From NCBI RefSeq assembly GCF_963678635.1, contig NC_087069.1:22290360-22354359 (forward strand): DNA of 64,000 nt, read 5' to 3'. This DNA comes from Symsagittifera roscoffensis. Taxonomy: Eukaryota > Xenacoelomorpha > Acoela > Convolutidae. Positions 44,568-55,617 of the stretch are shown in pieces (position 1 is the first letter of the stretch; each line of letters begins with the position of its first letter). The translations under genes were made by a program, and so were the position numbers. The notes beneath the pieces are model-generated. The model was not told the DNA's origin and did no database searches. It worked only from the letters and a program-made list of their open reading frames with translations.

Positions 44568-45059
44568 GGTCGATCCGAAGGTTCACTTAGATTGTTGATT
44601 ACCCGATTTTCCGCCATCGAGATTATTGACTGTATCTTACTTCCTTGTGACATCATTCCGAAGTACTCGGTGCTCAAAGTACTCGGTGCCTTCGTCTCTT
44701 CTACTGCAAACTCTTGAAAGGCGTTGAGCTGATCTTGAGTTCTCTCGTTTTCCAGTTAGAGCTTTACGTTTTGCTCTATCTCTCTTGTTGCCAATTCTTG
44801 TTAAACTCTATTCAGAGCATCTCTTACCGCTGTTTAATAATCGATTTTAAAGTCATTAATTTCGGTTTCAGGCTCTGGTTCACTCGTTTCTGGTAGCAAA
44901 TCTTGCGTTTTTGTAGCCAGCTCTTACAGTTTTTCTTTACTCTGGTCCTCCGTCTCGCTCATCAGGAGTGCCTTTCTTTCCTTCAACGCCTGATAGAGCT
45001 TCTTCATGTCTTGGGTGCTTGATGTCCGCCACGGCATCCCAAAACTGTGGGCAAGGGGT
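44568..45059 (-). other. degraded Gag C-terminal interval
   Basis: Eroded minus-strand coding sequence, alignable with 50,260-50,760. Short stretches are rich in Gln/Glu/Leu, as in a coiled coil. No intact frame. Confidence 0.4.
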
Positions 45060-45407
45060 TTAAAATGACACGCCAGGTTGCACAAGAAACACCTCGGACC
45101 GAGTTACTCCTCTCATAAAATCCTCATGATTGATTTTCGAAGCATCTTCATCTTCGAAGCTGAAACCGATTACAACCACGCCCTGTTTGTTATTTGGGCA
45201 AGATGATACATGATGCTCTGTGCAACTGCAGATTGCACAAGAGCGTCTCTTGTCCCTGTCATCCCGTTGTTTGTTCCAGTTGTTACCCTGGTTTGCAGAT
45301 CCATCGTCAAAATTGCCATAACTGTTTTTGAAAAAACTGATATAATCGGAGGATTCAGCAACAGATATTCCTTGAATTTTTATCGCAGCTCCTCCGAGCA
45401 GGTGCAT
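45060..45407 (-). pseudogene. gypsy Gag nucleocapsid with CCHC zinc knuckle
   Basis: A 115-codon frame. Residues 1-45 are a flexible Asn/Gly/Ser region (NSYGNFDDGSANQGNNW), followed by basic RDDRDKRR and a perfect CX2CX4HX4C knuckle (CAICSCTEHHVSSC). It would bind element RNA during particle assembly. The end (VFLVQPGVSF then stop) is where a second knuckle would be expected, and a frameshift has removed it. Confidence 0.8.
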
Positions 45408-45434
45408 TGGTTTAAACAGGTGTACATTGCGTCG

Positions 45435-45752
45435 CTAACAAGGTCCGAAGTTCATCCTGCTGTTGGACTCGTATGGTTGACTACGCCTTCTAAGCATATG
45501 CAAGTCATCCAGGAACGTGTTTATGGTTTCATCTGCACATTGCCTTCGATTCTTCAAGCGCTTCATCACTTGGTGTCCTTGCACTCCAGAGCCAAAGCGG
45601 TTCAAGAGGGTTTCGAAGATTTTCTCGGCAGAGTCCCGCTGGTATTGCTTTCTGGCAATCACGCAATTCGGGGATGCCCCTTCCAAGTTGTCGGTAAGCG
45701 CATTGCGTTCTTGTTTTTCTGTCATGTCTTCTTCCTCAAAATGCGGCTTCAT
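45435..45752 (-). pseudogene. gypsy Gag capsid-like domain
   Basis: A 105-codon helical frame: TEKQERNALTDNLEG, ETLLNRFGSGVQGHQVM, ADETINTFLDDLHMLRRRSQ, the typical retrotransposon Gag pattern (LxxRF...QxxxxxLxxRRQxxxEsIxxFldxLxxL). It precedes the nucleocapsid frame by about 30 bp, after a frameshift. It would form the capsid shell. Confidence 0.75.
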
Positions 45753-46158
45753 TACCTATATCCAGGTGTCTATACAGCCGTCGGATTCATCTTTATAGCA
45801 TCTCGGTTCTTTAAACACACTTTTAGAGTTCTCGCTGCGCTCACTGGTCCTGGAAACCTTGTGAGGAAAGTTTTCAAGGACATGTTCAGAGATTCAAACA
45901 CTGGCCATTGCGTTGCATCACGTGAAAATCCCGCTTGACCATCCACGTCTGTTGTTTGTGGCTCTGGAGTCTCCCTCCTAATCGAATCTCTAGGTTGAGC
46001 TCTTATTTTATTTGAGTGATTCCAGTTTTTGGAATCAACTTACACTCCCGCATTTGTATCTTGTGGGTCGTTCGGTCGAGATTGGTCTAATGCCAAAATA
46101 ACCCCCCCCCCCTGATGTTTGTTGGATTTCTCGGCCTGTTATTCACGGCGGCTTGGCT

Positions 46159-46386
46159 TTATGAATTAATCTTCCCTCTGTTTGAATGCTCTTTGAATTT
46201 GACTCTCGACTCTAGCCTATCTCGAGTGTGCTCATTTTTCCTAGATCCGGTCCTGTCTCCCAGTAGACCGTCCAATCTGTCCATGATAGCCTGAGTGCGT
46301 CTTTCCAGCTTCGCGTCTATCCTTGTATCGAGAGTCCCAAAAATCGGCTCTTGTTGACTTCGAAGTTGTTCCAGGTCTCCTCTCAA
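46159..46386 (-). pseudogene. gypsy Gag N-terminal coiled coil
   Basis: A 75-codon frame, charged and heptad-like (DLEQLRSQQEPIFGTLDTRI, LERRTQAIMDRLDGLLGD), ending in a basic segment. Matching frame at 51,842-52,084. Between it and the capsid frame lies a run of 13 C (46,098-46,110) that is not expanded in the other copy. Confidence 0.6.
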
Positions 46387-46662
46387 TCATTTTTCCCTGC
46401 ACTCAGCCCCTTTTGTCATTCGCGACAAACTCCAAGTTTTCATCGATTGTTTCTTCTAAGTTTTCTTCGCTCTACTAACTTCTTGTCTGCTACGCTTTAT
46501 TTTTTCCCACTGGTTTCCCTTCTCAACGCTAAAACGCTCTTTCCAGTTTACTCTTTCCTATTGACATACGTTCGCTCTGCTCACCCATGCTATCCACAAT
46601 CCTGGTCAAGGCCTCTTCCATTGTTGTACCGTTGTCCACCAATGGAGTCACTAATGGAGGCG

Positions 46663-46908
46663 TCACCTTGTTTGTTCTTGGGTGTCCACTTCATCAACCG
46701 TTCCTGTTCCCATAGTGAAAGGAGAGAATTTTCTCAAAATGTTTTTGGCTCGATCCGAGTACGAGTAAGACTTTGCCGCTTCCTCTGTCACGACATGCAT
46801 CATGGTTATGTCAGTAGGTGAGCCACCTACTGCTAGAATTCCAGTCGAAGTGTCGACAGTTCCGACATTTTTATCGATCAAGAGTCTCGGTTGAGGTGAC
46901 GAAATCAT
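46663..46908 (-). pseudogene. gypsy Gag N-terminus
   Basis: An 81-codon frame with AKNILRKFSPFTMGTGTVDE near the end. The second copy at 52,558-52,767 shares KFSPFTMGTGTVDEVDTQE but continues for about 310 bp that are missing here (deletion between 46,665 and 46,680 relative to 52,395-52,705). Start uncertain: frame upstream reaches 46,908. Confidence 0.55.
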
Positions 46909-47054
46909 GGCTTTGTTCTACGGGAGTAGATTTACTCGTTAACCTTCAATTCCCAATTATTTCCATTGCACGTCCTGCTCGATTCTCATCCAGAGCGGGA
47001 TTCATTAGGATCTGTACCTCCAACTTTGCTCTTTTGTCTTCCCAGGCCTCTTGA

Positions 47055-47477
47055 CTCCTTGTATCAACCATTACGCCTGAAACATTCTTCTTTTCTTGTT
47101 CCGAGAGTCTTCCAGGTCCTTTCCACCTAAAGATCTCTCATTGATTTCTTTGTTTCTTCGGTACAAACTTCTTGGAACTATCACTTAGCTTAGGTATTCT
47201 TGATTTGTCTATACTCATCCTATTTTTTTGGTTTCTACTGCATACACACTTGAATCGCTTGCTACTTTTTTTGTTGCTTGACAACTGATTATAATAAACT
47301 AACACAATAATGTCCAAAATGTTAACCAACAGGTGACCACAAATCTTATTTATATATCACAGTACTGTGTTCATGTAATTTATGCACAGCAAATGATAAT
47401 TGGTTAATGTCTTGAAGAGATGGTGTTCTCACTACCCAATCGAGAACAATTATTAAGGATAAAAGACTAAAAACTAT
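47055..47477 (-). other. candidate leader between LTR-like block and Gag
   Basis: AT-rich interval directly upstream of Gag on the minus strand. It holds one basic 63-codon frame (47,138-47,329) of doubtful value. The position fits the untranslated leader of the element. I could not confirm a primer-binding site. Confidence 0.35.
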
Positions 47478-49606
47478 TTAAATAAAATGTATGTGTATGG
47501 CATTTGGTCTCTCGCAATTTAATAGTCGAACTAGTCTCCCTGTCCAGTGTCGCACTAAGCAGACAAAACTAGAAGGTATTACCTTTCTCAGTTGGGCGAC
47601 TGTTGCACCCACCGAGTTCTCTATTACTTTTCTGTCTTCGGATTGCCCGAGCTAGACCTATAAAAACCTCAAGGCAACCACTTTTCCAAAAAGGCGGTTT
47701 GATTTCGACTCCAAAAAAATAAGTGTCGATCTCTTTTTTTTATTAAATCTAGAATCGCGAATCTTCAGGTTTTGCTGTGCTATCTTTATTTGTTTTAACT
47801 CTATATTTTTTTGTTTTATTTAAAGGCAAGTCACAAGTGCATGTAGTAAGTTTCTTGTCTGTATCAGTCCACTTATTTGTCCTAGTATCCTAATACGTTT
47901 CAAATATATATACACACGTCCCTTAGTTTATTAGCGCTGACCGAATTCAATCTCCTTATTCCGTACGATGATACTTTATTTTGAACCCTTTGAATCGGCG
48001 CTGGCGCTCACCGATGACGAAAGTCAATTTTTGTGACCCTTCTAGTTTGATAAAATAGGACCCCTGCGGGTACGCACGGGGAAACTAGACCCGTCGGGAT
48101 TTGTGAAATGAGACCCTTTCGGATTGGCAAATAAGGACCCTTTTAGATTGCCGAATAAGGTACTTCCGGATTGTCGAAACAGAACAGGGACCCTTCCGGA
48201 TTGGTAAAAAAGACCCTATCGGATTGACAAAAAAGTCGCTTCCAGATTAACAAATAAGGACCTCTCCGGATCGGCAAAACAGGGAACCTTACGGATTGGT
48301 AAAAATGAACCCTTCAGGATACACTCGATCATTCATGAAACCTCCGGTTTTACTCGAAAAGTCAAGACCCCTTCGCGTACAGACCTGAACGTCTTAATCT
48401 TTGTGTATGAAGAATATGTAAGGTTGTTTTTGGTAATTTGAACCCTCCTGGATGCAAAATAAGCTCCTTCGGTCAGTTTTCGATTCGGTCAGTTCTAAAA
48501 TTTCTACTAACTGAGAGGGTTGTTTTATCCGACCTAAATTTATTGTTTTCTTTTAAATCTAGTCTTCCTGGTCCTTTCTCGCTTTCTAGAAATACTATAA
48601 AATAGCCCTACACGGTTGTTACTACCCATTCGTCAGGTTTCAAAAAAAACTTTCAAAAAAAACTATAAACCGGGAAGTGTCAAAACTTCTACAGCCGGTG
48701 TTTTTGCTAACAATTTTTCAAAATCAATTTCTCCCAAAAAGCGATTAATTTTCGTTTAATGAGCCAAATCCTTGCACTGGTTCTTGAGTTTTTACTCGAA
48801 ACGTCATTCGGTTAAACTTCGACGAATTTTCTGGTGCTATAGGTTCTGCCTATATTTTTCTCCAAAATTCACCCTTTAGGCTTAACTCTTGCTCATTTGA
48901 GCTCACAAGGCTTACACTTCACAAATTCAGCGCGAAAAAAAAACTCATGAGAAATGTTCCGGCCGTGAAATTTGTGAAAAACAACGTAATTTGGACCCTT
49001 CCGGTTTTTTGATGCCGCTAAATCATACATGTTAGGTCCGATTTCTCTCGGATCTGGAAGGCACTAGGTAACCGAGTTATAAAATATGACCATTCACTAG
49101 TGTACGTCAAGCGAACAAAACTTTCTAACCCAGTATTTTAAAAACTTCGAAATTTTTCTATTGCTTTGGGGCGTTTCGGGTCTCAAAAACTGCGACAAAT
49201 TGGATATGCTGTACCTATCTTCTTCCAACAATTGCGTGGCTAATTGTCAATGTTTCCCCCAGTTTTAGTAGTTGAATTACGACGTAACTCACTAAACTGG
49301 TGCTTTATACTGGATTCAAAAATCGAGATATCTCAACAAACGCATTTTGTGAGGAGATCAAAATCAAATTTTTGATGTTTGATATTAAAAGATAGTCTGT
49401 TGATGGGCTGACTGTTTAAAAACGCGATAAAAATATCAATTTTACTGATAAAAAAAGTAGTGCTGAAAACATGATATGCCTTCGGGTCCGTACAATCTCC
49501 GAACTAAAGTGCTTACCTCGGAAATTCGCAACTCGGTGAGACGTCACTTCTGTGCAGTTACTTTGGTACCCCCCACAGATTGTTAGCGTACTCTCTGTAT
49601 TAAAAA
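47478..49606 (-). mobile_element. LTR-like block (candidate 5' LTR of the gypsy element)
   Basis: Partner of 16,797-18,600 in the same orientation, located just upstream (minus sense) of the leader and Gag. It is longer by about 0.3 kb, mainly because of more GGACCC/CCGGAT units. The right end CTCTCTGTATTAAAAACGCGG abuts a fragment of pre-protease sequence at 49,611, so the expected host flank is absent. Diverged from its partner, which means an old insertion if they are true LTRs. Confidence 0.45.
48040..48335. repeat. degenerate short-unit array around GGACCCTTCCGGATTGG
   Basis: About ten or eleven imperfect 22-28-bp units (for example AAATAAGGACCCTTTTAGA, GGGACCCTTCCGGATTGG, AAAAAAGACCCTATCGGATT). 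CCGGAT cores recur at fairly regular spacing. Confidence 0.65.
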
Positions 49607-49610
49607 CGCG

Positions 49611-50330
49611 GCCCAAGTATATCTGTCATATTTGGTAATTGTCTTTCGTGACGTAGGTCTTGGTATAAATACTATTCCCATCCACGCTTAACACCACTTG
49701 CTATGGTCCGTATACTTCCACGTAACGCCTGCGAAGTTTCATCATTCGAGTTTCACCCGTTGTTAACAAGGCTCGCACAGCTCTCGTTTCGGTAAGCTGC
49801 CAATCTTAGGTTTGTGGGTATCAGGTCCTCCCTGGTGAAACCCATCCTTCCTCAAGTCTTAATCTGCATAAGACTGACTACTGCTCCTAAGTCTAGGAAT
49901 GCTGATACTCCGATCTTCTTTCCATCGGTGTCCAACAGATATGCAGTCACATCTGATGCGTATCCAATGTGAACTGCATCTTGTTACACCATGTCATCAT
50001 GGCCAATTCTACGGATTTTTAGCTCCTCTCGACCCAAATATGTATATCCTATTTGGTCGTGGCGTAGGTCTTGGTAGAAATACTAATCCCATTCATGTTT
50101 AGCAAAACTTGATATGGTCCGTAGACCTCCACGTAACGCACGTGAAATTTCTTTGTCCAAGTCCTAACCGTCGTTAACAAGGCACGCACAGCCCTCGACT
50201 CAGTGCGTGGCTCTGCTCATCTCTGATAATCTGCATAATTGTGCAGATGCATCATGGTAAATCCGAAGGTTCACACAGATTCATGATTAACTGATTTTCC
50301 GCCAACGAGATTATTGACTGTATTTTACTT
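49611..50330 (-). pseudogene. second gypsy copy: rearranged protease and pre-protease
   Basis: 50,036-50,250 is pre-protease sequence and 49,800-50,030 is protease, including ASDVTAYLLDTDGKKIG and FLDLGAVVS, where the active Asp-Thr-Gly is Asp-Leu-Gly (49,885-49,893). 49,611-49,795 is another pre-protease piece on the wrong side of the protease, so a segment was duplicated or rearranged before abutting the LTR-like block. Confidence 0.6.
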
Positions 50331-50761
50331 CCTTTTGACATCATCCCGATCGTCTGTCCGGAGATCACGTTCAGCTAATGCTCAAAGTACTCGGTGCCTT
50401 CGTCTCTTCTACTGCAAATGCTTGAAAGGCGTTGAGCTGATCTTGAGTTATCTCGTTTTCCAGTTCGATCTTTACTTTTTATTCTAAATCCCTTGTTGCT
50501 AATTTCTGTTGAACTCTATTCAGGGCATCCCTTACCGCTGCTTTATAATCGAGTTTAAAGTCTTTAATTTTGGTTTCAGGCTCTGGTTCACTCGTTTCTG
50601 GTAGCACTTCTTGAGTTTTTTTAGCCATCTCTTGCAGTTTTTCTCTGGTCCTCCGCCTCGCTCATCAGGAGTGCCTTGCTTCCTTCACCGCCTGATAGAG
50701 CTTCTTCATGTATTGGGTGCTTGATGTCCGCCACAACATCTCGAAACTGTGGGCAATGGGT

Positions 50762-51112
50762 TTAAAATGACACCATAGGTTGCACAAGAAACACCTCGGC
50801 TCGAGTTACTCCTCGGATAAAATCCTCATGATTGATTTTCGAAGCATCTTCATCTTCGAGGCTGAAACCGATTAAAACCACGCCCTGTTTGTAATTTGGG
50901 CAAAATGATACAAGATGATGGTCAGTGCAACTGCAGTTTGCACAAAAGCGTCTTTTGTCGCTGTCATCCAGTTGTTTGTACCAGTTGTTACCCTGGTTTG
51001 CAGATCCATCGTCAAAATTGCCATAACTGTTTTTGAAAAAACTGATATAATCGGAGGATTCAGCAACAGATATTCCTTGAATTTTTATCGCAGCTCCTCC
51101 GAGCAGGTGCAT
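50762..51112 (-). pseudogene. second gypsy copy: nucleocapsid
   Basis: A 116-codon frame alignable with 45,060-45,407. The knuckle reads CANCSCTDHHLVSFC, with one extra residue between His and the last Cys (CX2CX4HX5C), which would weaken zinc binding. Confidence 0.75.
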
Positions 51113-51233
51113 TGGTTTAAACAGGTGTATATTGCGTCGCTAACAAGGTCCGAAGTTCATCCTGCTGTTGGACTCGTATGGTTGACTACGCCTTCTAAGC
51201 ATATGCAAGTCATCCAGGAACTTGTTTATGGTT

Positions 51234-51590
51234 TCATCTGCACATTGCCTTTGTTTCTTCAAGCGCATCATCACTTGGTGTCCTTGCACTCCAGAGCCAA
51301 AGCGGCTCAACAGGGTTTCGCTCGGCAGAGTCCCGCTGGTATTGCTTTCTGGCCATCACGCAATTCGGGGATGCCCCTTCCAAGTTGTCGGTAAGCGCAT
51401 TGCGTTCTTGTTTTTCTGTCAAGTCTTCTTCCTCAAAATGCAGCTTCATTACCTATATCCAGGTCTCTATACAGCCGTCGGATTAATCTTTATAGTATCT
51501 CGGTTCTTTAAACACACTTTTAGAGTTCTCGCTGCGGTCACTGGTCCTGGAAACCTAGTGAGGAAAGTTTTCAAGGACATGTTCAGAGAT
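51234..51590 (-). pseudogene. second gypsy copy: capsid, frameshifted
   Basis: The frame 51,234-51,449 starts like 45,435-45,752 (TEKQERNALTDNLEG, ARKQYQRDSAE), but an 8-nt deletion near 51,320 (relative to 45,620) shifts the rest out of frame. Upstream Gag continues to about 51,590. Confidence 0.65.
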
Positions 51591-51841
51591 TCAAACACTG
51601 GCCATTGCCGTTGCATGACTTGAATATCCCGCTTGACCGTCCACGTCTGTTGTTTGTGGCTCTGGAGTCTCCCTCCTATCCGAATCTCTAGGTTGAGATC
51701 TTATTTTATTTGGGTTATTCCAGTTTTTGGAATCACATTACTCTCCCGCATTTGTGTCTTATGTAGGTTGTTCAGTCGAGATCGGTCTAATGCCAATATA
51801 ACCCCCGTCCCTGATTTTTGTTGGATTTTTTGGCCTGTTAT

Positions 51842-52084
51842 TCACGGCTTGGCTTTATGAATTAACCTTCCTCTGTTTGAATGCTCTTTGAATTTCACTC
51901 TCGGCTCTAGCCTATCTCGGGTGTGCTCCTTTTTTTTCCTAGATCCGGTCCTGTCTCCTAGTAGACTGTCCAATCTGTCCATGATAGCCTGAGTGCGTCT
52001 TTCCAGCTTCGCGTCTATCTTTGTATCGAGAGTCCCAAAAGTCTGCTCTTGTTGACTTCGAAGTTGTTCCAGGTCACCTCTCAA
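51842..52084 (-). pseudogene. second gypsy copy: Gag coiled coil
   Basis: An 80-codon frame alignable with 46,159-46,386 (DLEQLRSQQEQTFGTLDTKI, LERRTQAIMDRLDSLLGD). Confidence 0.6.
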
Positions 52085-52329
52085 TCAACTTTTCCTTCAC
52101 TCAGCCCCTTTTGTCACACGCGACAAATTCCTAGCCAAGTGTTCAACGGTTGTTTCTTCTAAGTTTTTTTCGTTTCTACTACAGTTTACGTTTCTTCCTG
52201 ACTGCTACAGTTTTTTTCTTCTCACAGGTTTCTCTTCTCAATACGAAACGCTCTTTCCAGTTCACTCTTTCTTATTGACATCTATTCGCTTTGCTCACCC
52301 ATACTATCCACAATCCTGTTCAAAGCCTC

Positions 52330-52767
52330 TTACATTGATGTACCGTTGTCCACCAATGGAGTCACTAATGGAGGCCTCACCCTGTTTGTTCCAGGCAGTT
52401 TAGTGGTGGTCGAAACTCGTGTTCTACCTCTCTGTTCCAATGTCCCTTCACTTTCCGCATCTTGTTCCACTGGTGTGGTAACTGACGCGGTGATCCTAGT
52501 CTTTCCTGATTGCACGTCCGTTTTGATCATGAACATGAACTCTCTTGAATCTTGTAATCAATCAGTAGTCTCGTTTTTTGTTCTGACCGCATCAAATTGA
52601 TCCGAGAAGCTCTTCCCAATTTCGAGGTGCCCCGTTTTCATGAGTCGAACTCTCAGGCTCAGTTGAGACTCAAAGTCATCTATTTCCTCATTGTCTTCCT
52701 CGTCTTCTTGGGTGTCCACTTCATCGACCGTTCCTGTTCCCATAGTGAAAGGAGAGAATTTTCCCAA
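52330..52767 (-). pseudogene. second gypsy copy: Gag N-terminus
   Basis: Frame 52,558-52,767 (KFSPFTMGTGTVDEVDTQE then an acidic EDEEDNEEIDDFE) and frame 52,330-52,536 (VSTTTKLPGTNRVRPPLVTP). It preserves about 310 bp deleted from the first copy. Truncated at 52,797 by the assembly gap. Confidence 0.6.
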
Positions 52768-52796
52768 AAAGTTTTTGGCTCGTTATGAGTACGAGG

Positions 52797-52996
52797 NNNN
52801 NNNNNNNNNNNNNNNNNNNNNNNNNNNNNNNNNNNNNNNNNNNNNNNNNNNNNNNNNNNNNNNNNNNNNNNNNNNNNNNNNNNNNNNNNNNNNNNNNNNN
52901 NNNNNNNNNNNNNNNNNNNNNNNNNNNNNNNNNNNNNNNNNNNNNNNNNNNNNNNNNNNNNNNNNNNNNNNNNNNNNNNNNNNNNNNNNNNNNNNN
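52797..52996. other. assembly gap, 200 N
   Basis: Exactly 200 undetermined bases, a conventional scaffold-gap length, so the true distance is unknown. GC-rich retroelement sequence stops at its left side and AT-rich flank starts on its right, so a retroelement boundary or misjoin is hidden here. Confidence 0.98.
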
Positions 52997-54060
52997 TGCT
53001 TGAATTTCCGGCTACAGGAAATGGGGTTCTCTAACGAGATGAATGCAGCCTCCATTTCGGCCTCAACTGCTATAAAAACAACTTTCTGTATTCAACATGC
53101 TCAGATAACTTTCCATGAGAGCCATCCGACAAAATAAAATCACATCTCTTTTCAAAATGAAGCATAAAATAGCATAACAATTGTATGAGATGGGGATTTG
53201 ATGTAAATTGGATGGTTTTGCTAAAATGAGGCAAAAAATCTGCCATAAATTGCAAAGAGCTACACAAGGTAGAACTTTCATTCATGAAAATCATTTTTTT
53301 TCATACGTATTTATTTCTAAAAAAAGAAAAAAAATACTCTAGCTTTGCATCCAAATCAAAAAGTCTAATTTTACTTTGATATTTAATTGGAACACTGTTT
53401 GGCAAACGACATAACGCATTCTGGCTGAAAATAAAAAAAGCTAAATATATATAGTTTATTCAAGCCGACTAGGTAAAACAATGACTGCAATTAGTCATTG
53501 TTTTACCTAGTTTAATGCAAGTTTAATTTACACTATGCAGAGATAGTAGTGTTTGGTGATTTGAGATACTCCAGCTGCTTGTTTTTAACGGCATTGAAAT
53601 GGCTTACAGAAGACACAGTCAACAGACCGTTGAAAAGTGCTAATGCACGCAAGGAAACAGAAAAAACACAGACCTGTTTTCAGAAAAAAAAAAATTCCAC
53701 AAATTATTTTGCCGACAATTTTTGGGTTTTCTGAATGATTTTCTTTGATAGCAATCGCCAATTTTGAAAAATGAAAGCGATTCAAAAAAACATTTTCCGT
53801 TGGGGAAATTTAAAATCAGATTTTCTCGAAACTAGATGTCAATCATGTTTTTTCCATTTGATACTGGTGTTTCTCTGCGTTTTAACAAAAAAAGATATAA
53901 CTGAAAACAATTCACAATTCAGACCGCAAAAAAATCCATTTTTGAGTTTACTTTTCAAAGAATTTTCCTGAAAAGCACTTATTGTTACTTAAAATTGAGT
54001 TTTCAGTACGTTCATTGTTTCTAATCTAGATAAATGCCTGTAGAAGTCAGCTTTTTGTAA
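52997..54060. other. AT-rich stretch, no supported gene
   Basis: Only short frames in poly-A/T-rich DNA. The first bases (52,997-53,090) have a short open frame that may be the end of a feature hidden in the gap. The one distinct structure is the hairpin at 53,468-53,511. Confidence 0.4.
53468..53511. repeat. perfect 19-bp inverted repeat, 6-nt loop
   Basis: ACTAGGTAAAACAATGACT (53,468-53,486) and AGTCATTGTTTTACCTAGT (53,493-53,511) pair without mismatch around GCAATT. It is unusually perfect for this otherwise eroded flank. Confidence 0.9.
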
Positions 54061-54071
54061 CTTTACCAATA

Positions 54072-54677
54072 TTAAACAAAACGCTGTTGCTCTTCTTGCT
54101 CGGCCAAAATTGAAATTTGCCCAATCAGTGTCTCACCTAAGCCATTGTCGTATGAAATTGGTTGAAGACCAGCTTTTGCTCGGAAATTTGTATGTGATTC
54201 CAAAATTACTTTCATGATAGGATCACCTTTATAAAAAACATCGGATATTCGCCTAAAAACAAACACATTTTTCGAAGTGAGCGATAAACTGCTGCGTTGT
54301 CAACACTTGTTTCATGTGTAGTTGCATCAGATTTTTTTTCAAAAAAGCATTGTAAAAGCATTATAAACAGTCTTCTGTTTTTTCTTTCATTGACGGTTTT
54401 ACAAGGCAAGCTGGTTAATGCAATTAGAATCGAAAAAGACTACATAAGAGTTTGTTCTAGTGTAAGGAATAAAAACTCACCTTTCGATTTCAATATTGTC
54501 CACAGCAGGAAACCCCAACGTGATGCTTTTGCCGTTTGCGAGGAACAAAGTTAACAGTTGCGAAAAAGCTCCTTTCATATCTACAAGTGGAGTCTTTTTT
54601 ACGGTAACTATTTCTATGTAGATCAATTCCAATAAGCGCATTATCAAAACTTTTTGATCTAAAATGTAGTTTTTCAA
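54072..54677 (-). CDS. probable spliced gene fragment, unknown protein
   Basis: Three adjacent frames on the minus strand fit one gene. Frame 54,477-54,677 (AFSQLLTLFLANGKSITLGF, DNIEIE) ends at a strong donor, AAAG/GTGAGT at 54,481/54,480. A 70-nt intron ends in TTAACCAG at 54,411, and the next exon (from 54,410) continues in frame with PCKTVNERKNRRLF and FFEKKSDATTHETS, VYRSLRKM. After a 14-nt or frame-changing segment it goes on as RISDVFYKGDPIMKVILESH, ISYDNGLGETLIGQ, AEQEEQQRF to the stop at 54,072. The protein is helical and looks cellular. I do not recognise it. It may be an exon set of a larger host gene or a decaying copy. Confidence 0.5.
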
Positions 54678-54721
54678 GGATGATATTGAACTACTTTCAC
54701 TCGAAAAATCAACAAAAATTT

Positions 54722-55110
54722 TACAGATACGAAGAGCAAAAGATCAGAATAGTCCTCTAAAAAACTTTCAAAATTTGATTTACAAGACATACAAGTGGTT
54801 TCCTATTCTGAAAATTCCAGTTATCTTTATCTGCACTAACTTTTTGAAAACACGTGAAACTGTAACAAATAGCAGAGTTTCGTAAACAAGTCAGAGAGAA
54901 TCTCAATAATATTGCTTACATTGCTTGAACAACAGTTTTTTTCGCGTTTTTGCGAAGTAATTCACACGAAACAAAATTTAGTGCAGATAGTAATACCTGG
55001 AAATTTCAGACCCAGAAATCACCAAAAAGTCTTACAAAATAAGATTTGATAACTTCATAGATGGCAGCTCTAATCCTTTGCTCTCGGTCTATGTAAAAGT
55101 TTTGATGAAT
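54722..55110. mobile_element. foldback element, right flank
   Basis: Left end TTTTACAGATACGAAGAGC and right end TTGCTCTCGGTCTATGTAAAA are inverted repeats. Internal AGATCAGAATAG / CAGCTCTAATC match the family found at 10-16 kb. About 390 bp. Confidence 0.5.
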
Positions 55111-55317
55111 TTTCCAATAAGATTTATCAAGAATCATCGTTAAAAACACGCAATTTAAGGAAAATTTCTCAGTTCGCGATTGTTTTGGCGAAAAATTTAG
55201 TTTCATTAGTGACAAAATAAACGCAAATTTAGAATTTTTTTCTCTATGATGCCTATTTCAAAATCCAAATTGGACATTTTGTTTTTCAAAATTGAGATAC
55301 ATTTTATCATAATAGCA

Positions 55318-55617
55318 AATGATCAGAGCTACCCGCTATGAAACTATCAGTTTCCTTGACGAACCAATTTAAATCAGGTCTGAAAAAGACAGTTTTTCTC
55401 ATTTGCTCTATGTGTTTTCTTTCGCTTAAAAAAATAAGAAACAGTCGAGTGTAGTAAAGTTTTCACACTGATTGTTTCACTTTTCTCGTTCAGAAAATTT
55501 CTCGAAGCAAAGGAGGAAAAACTGATTTTTTTCAGACCTGGATTTTTTTGGTAAATCCTCGAAACCAAATATTGATAGTTTCAAAGAGGGTAGCTCCGAT
55601 AATTTGCTTTATGTAGA
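55318..55617. mobile_element. foldback element, shorter copy
   Basis: AAATGATCAGAGCTACCCGC with CTATGAAACTATCAG at the left, and GATAGTTTCAAAGAGG with GTAGCTCCGATAATTTGC at the right, in inverted orientation; about 300 bp, internally deleted relative to its relatives. A 115-codon minus frame just beyond (55,620-55,967) is basic and AT-rich and is probably a chance ORF. Confidence 0.45.

Noticed and set aside
45210-45938. 242-codon plus-strand ORF, the longest in the window
   Set aside because: It is the reverse strand of the Gag capsid and nucleocapsid regions, whose minus-strand frames carry a zinc knuckle and capsid pattern. The plus frame is a shadow.
48040-48335. CRISPR array
   Set aside because: Units are degenerate, adjacent and without unique spacers of constant length; it is a decayed tandem repeat in an LTR-like block of an animal genome.
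52691-53137. ORFs spanning the N run
   Set aside because: They exist only because undetermined bases do not create stops.
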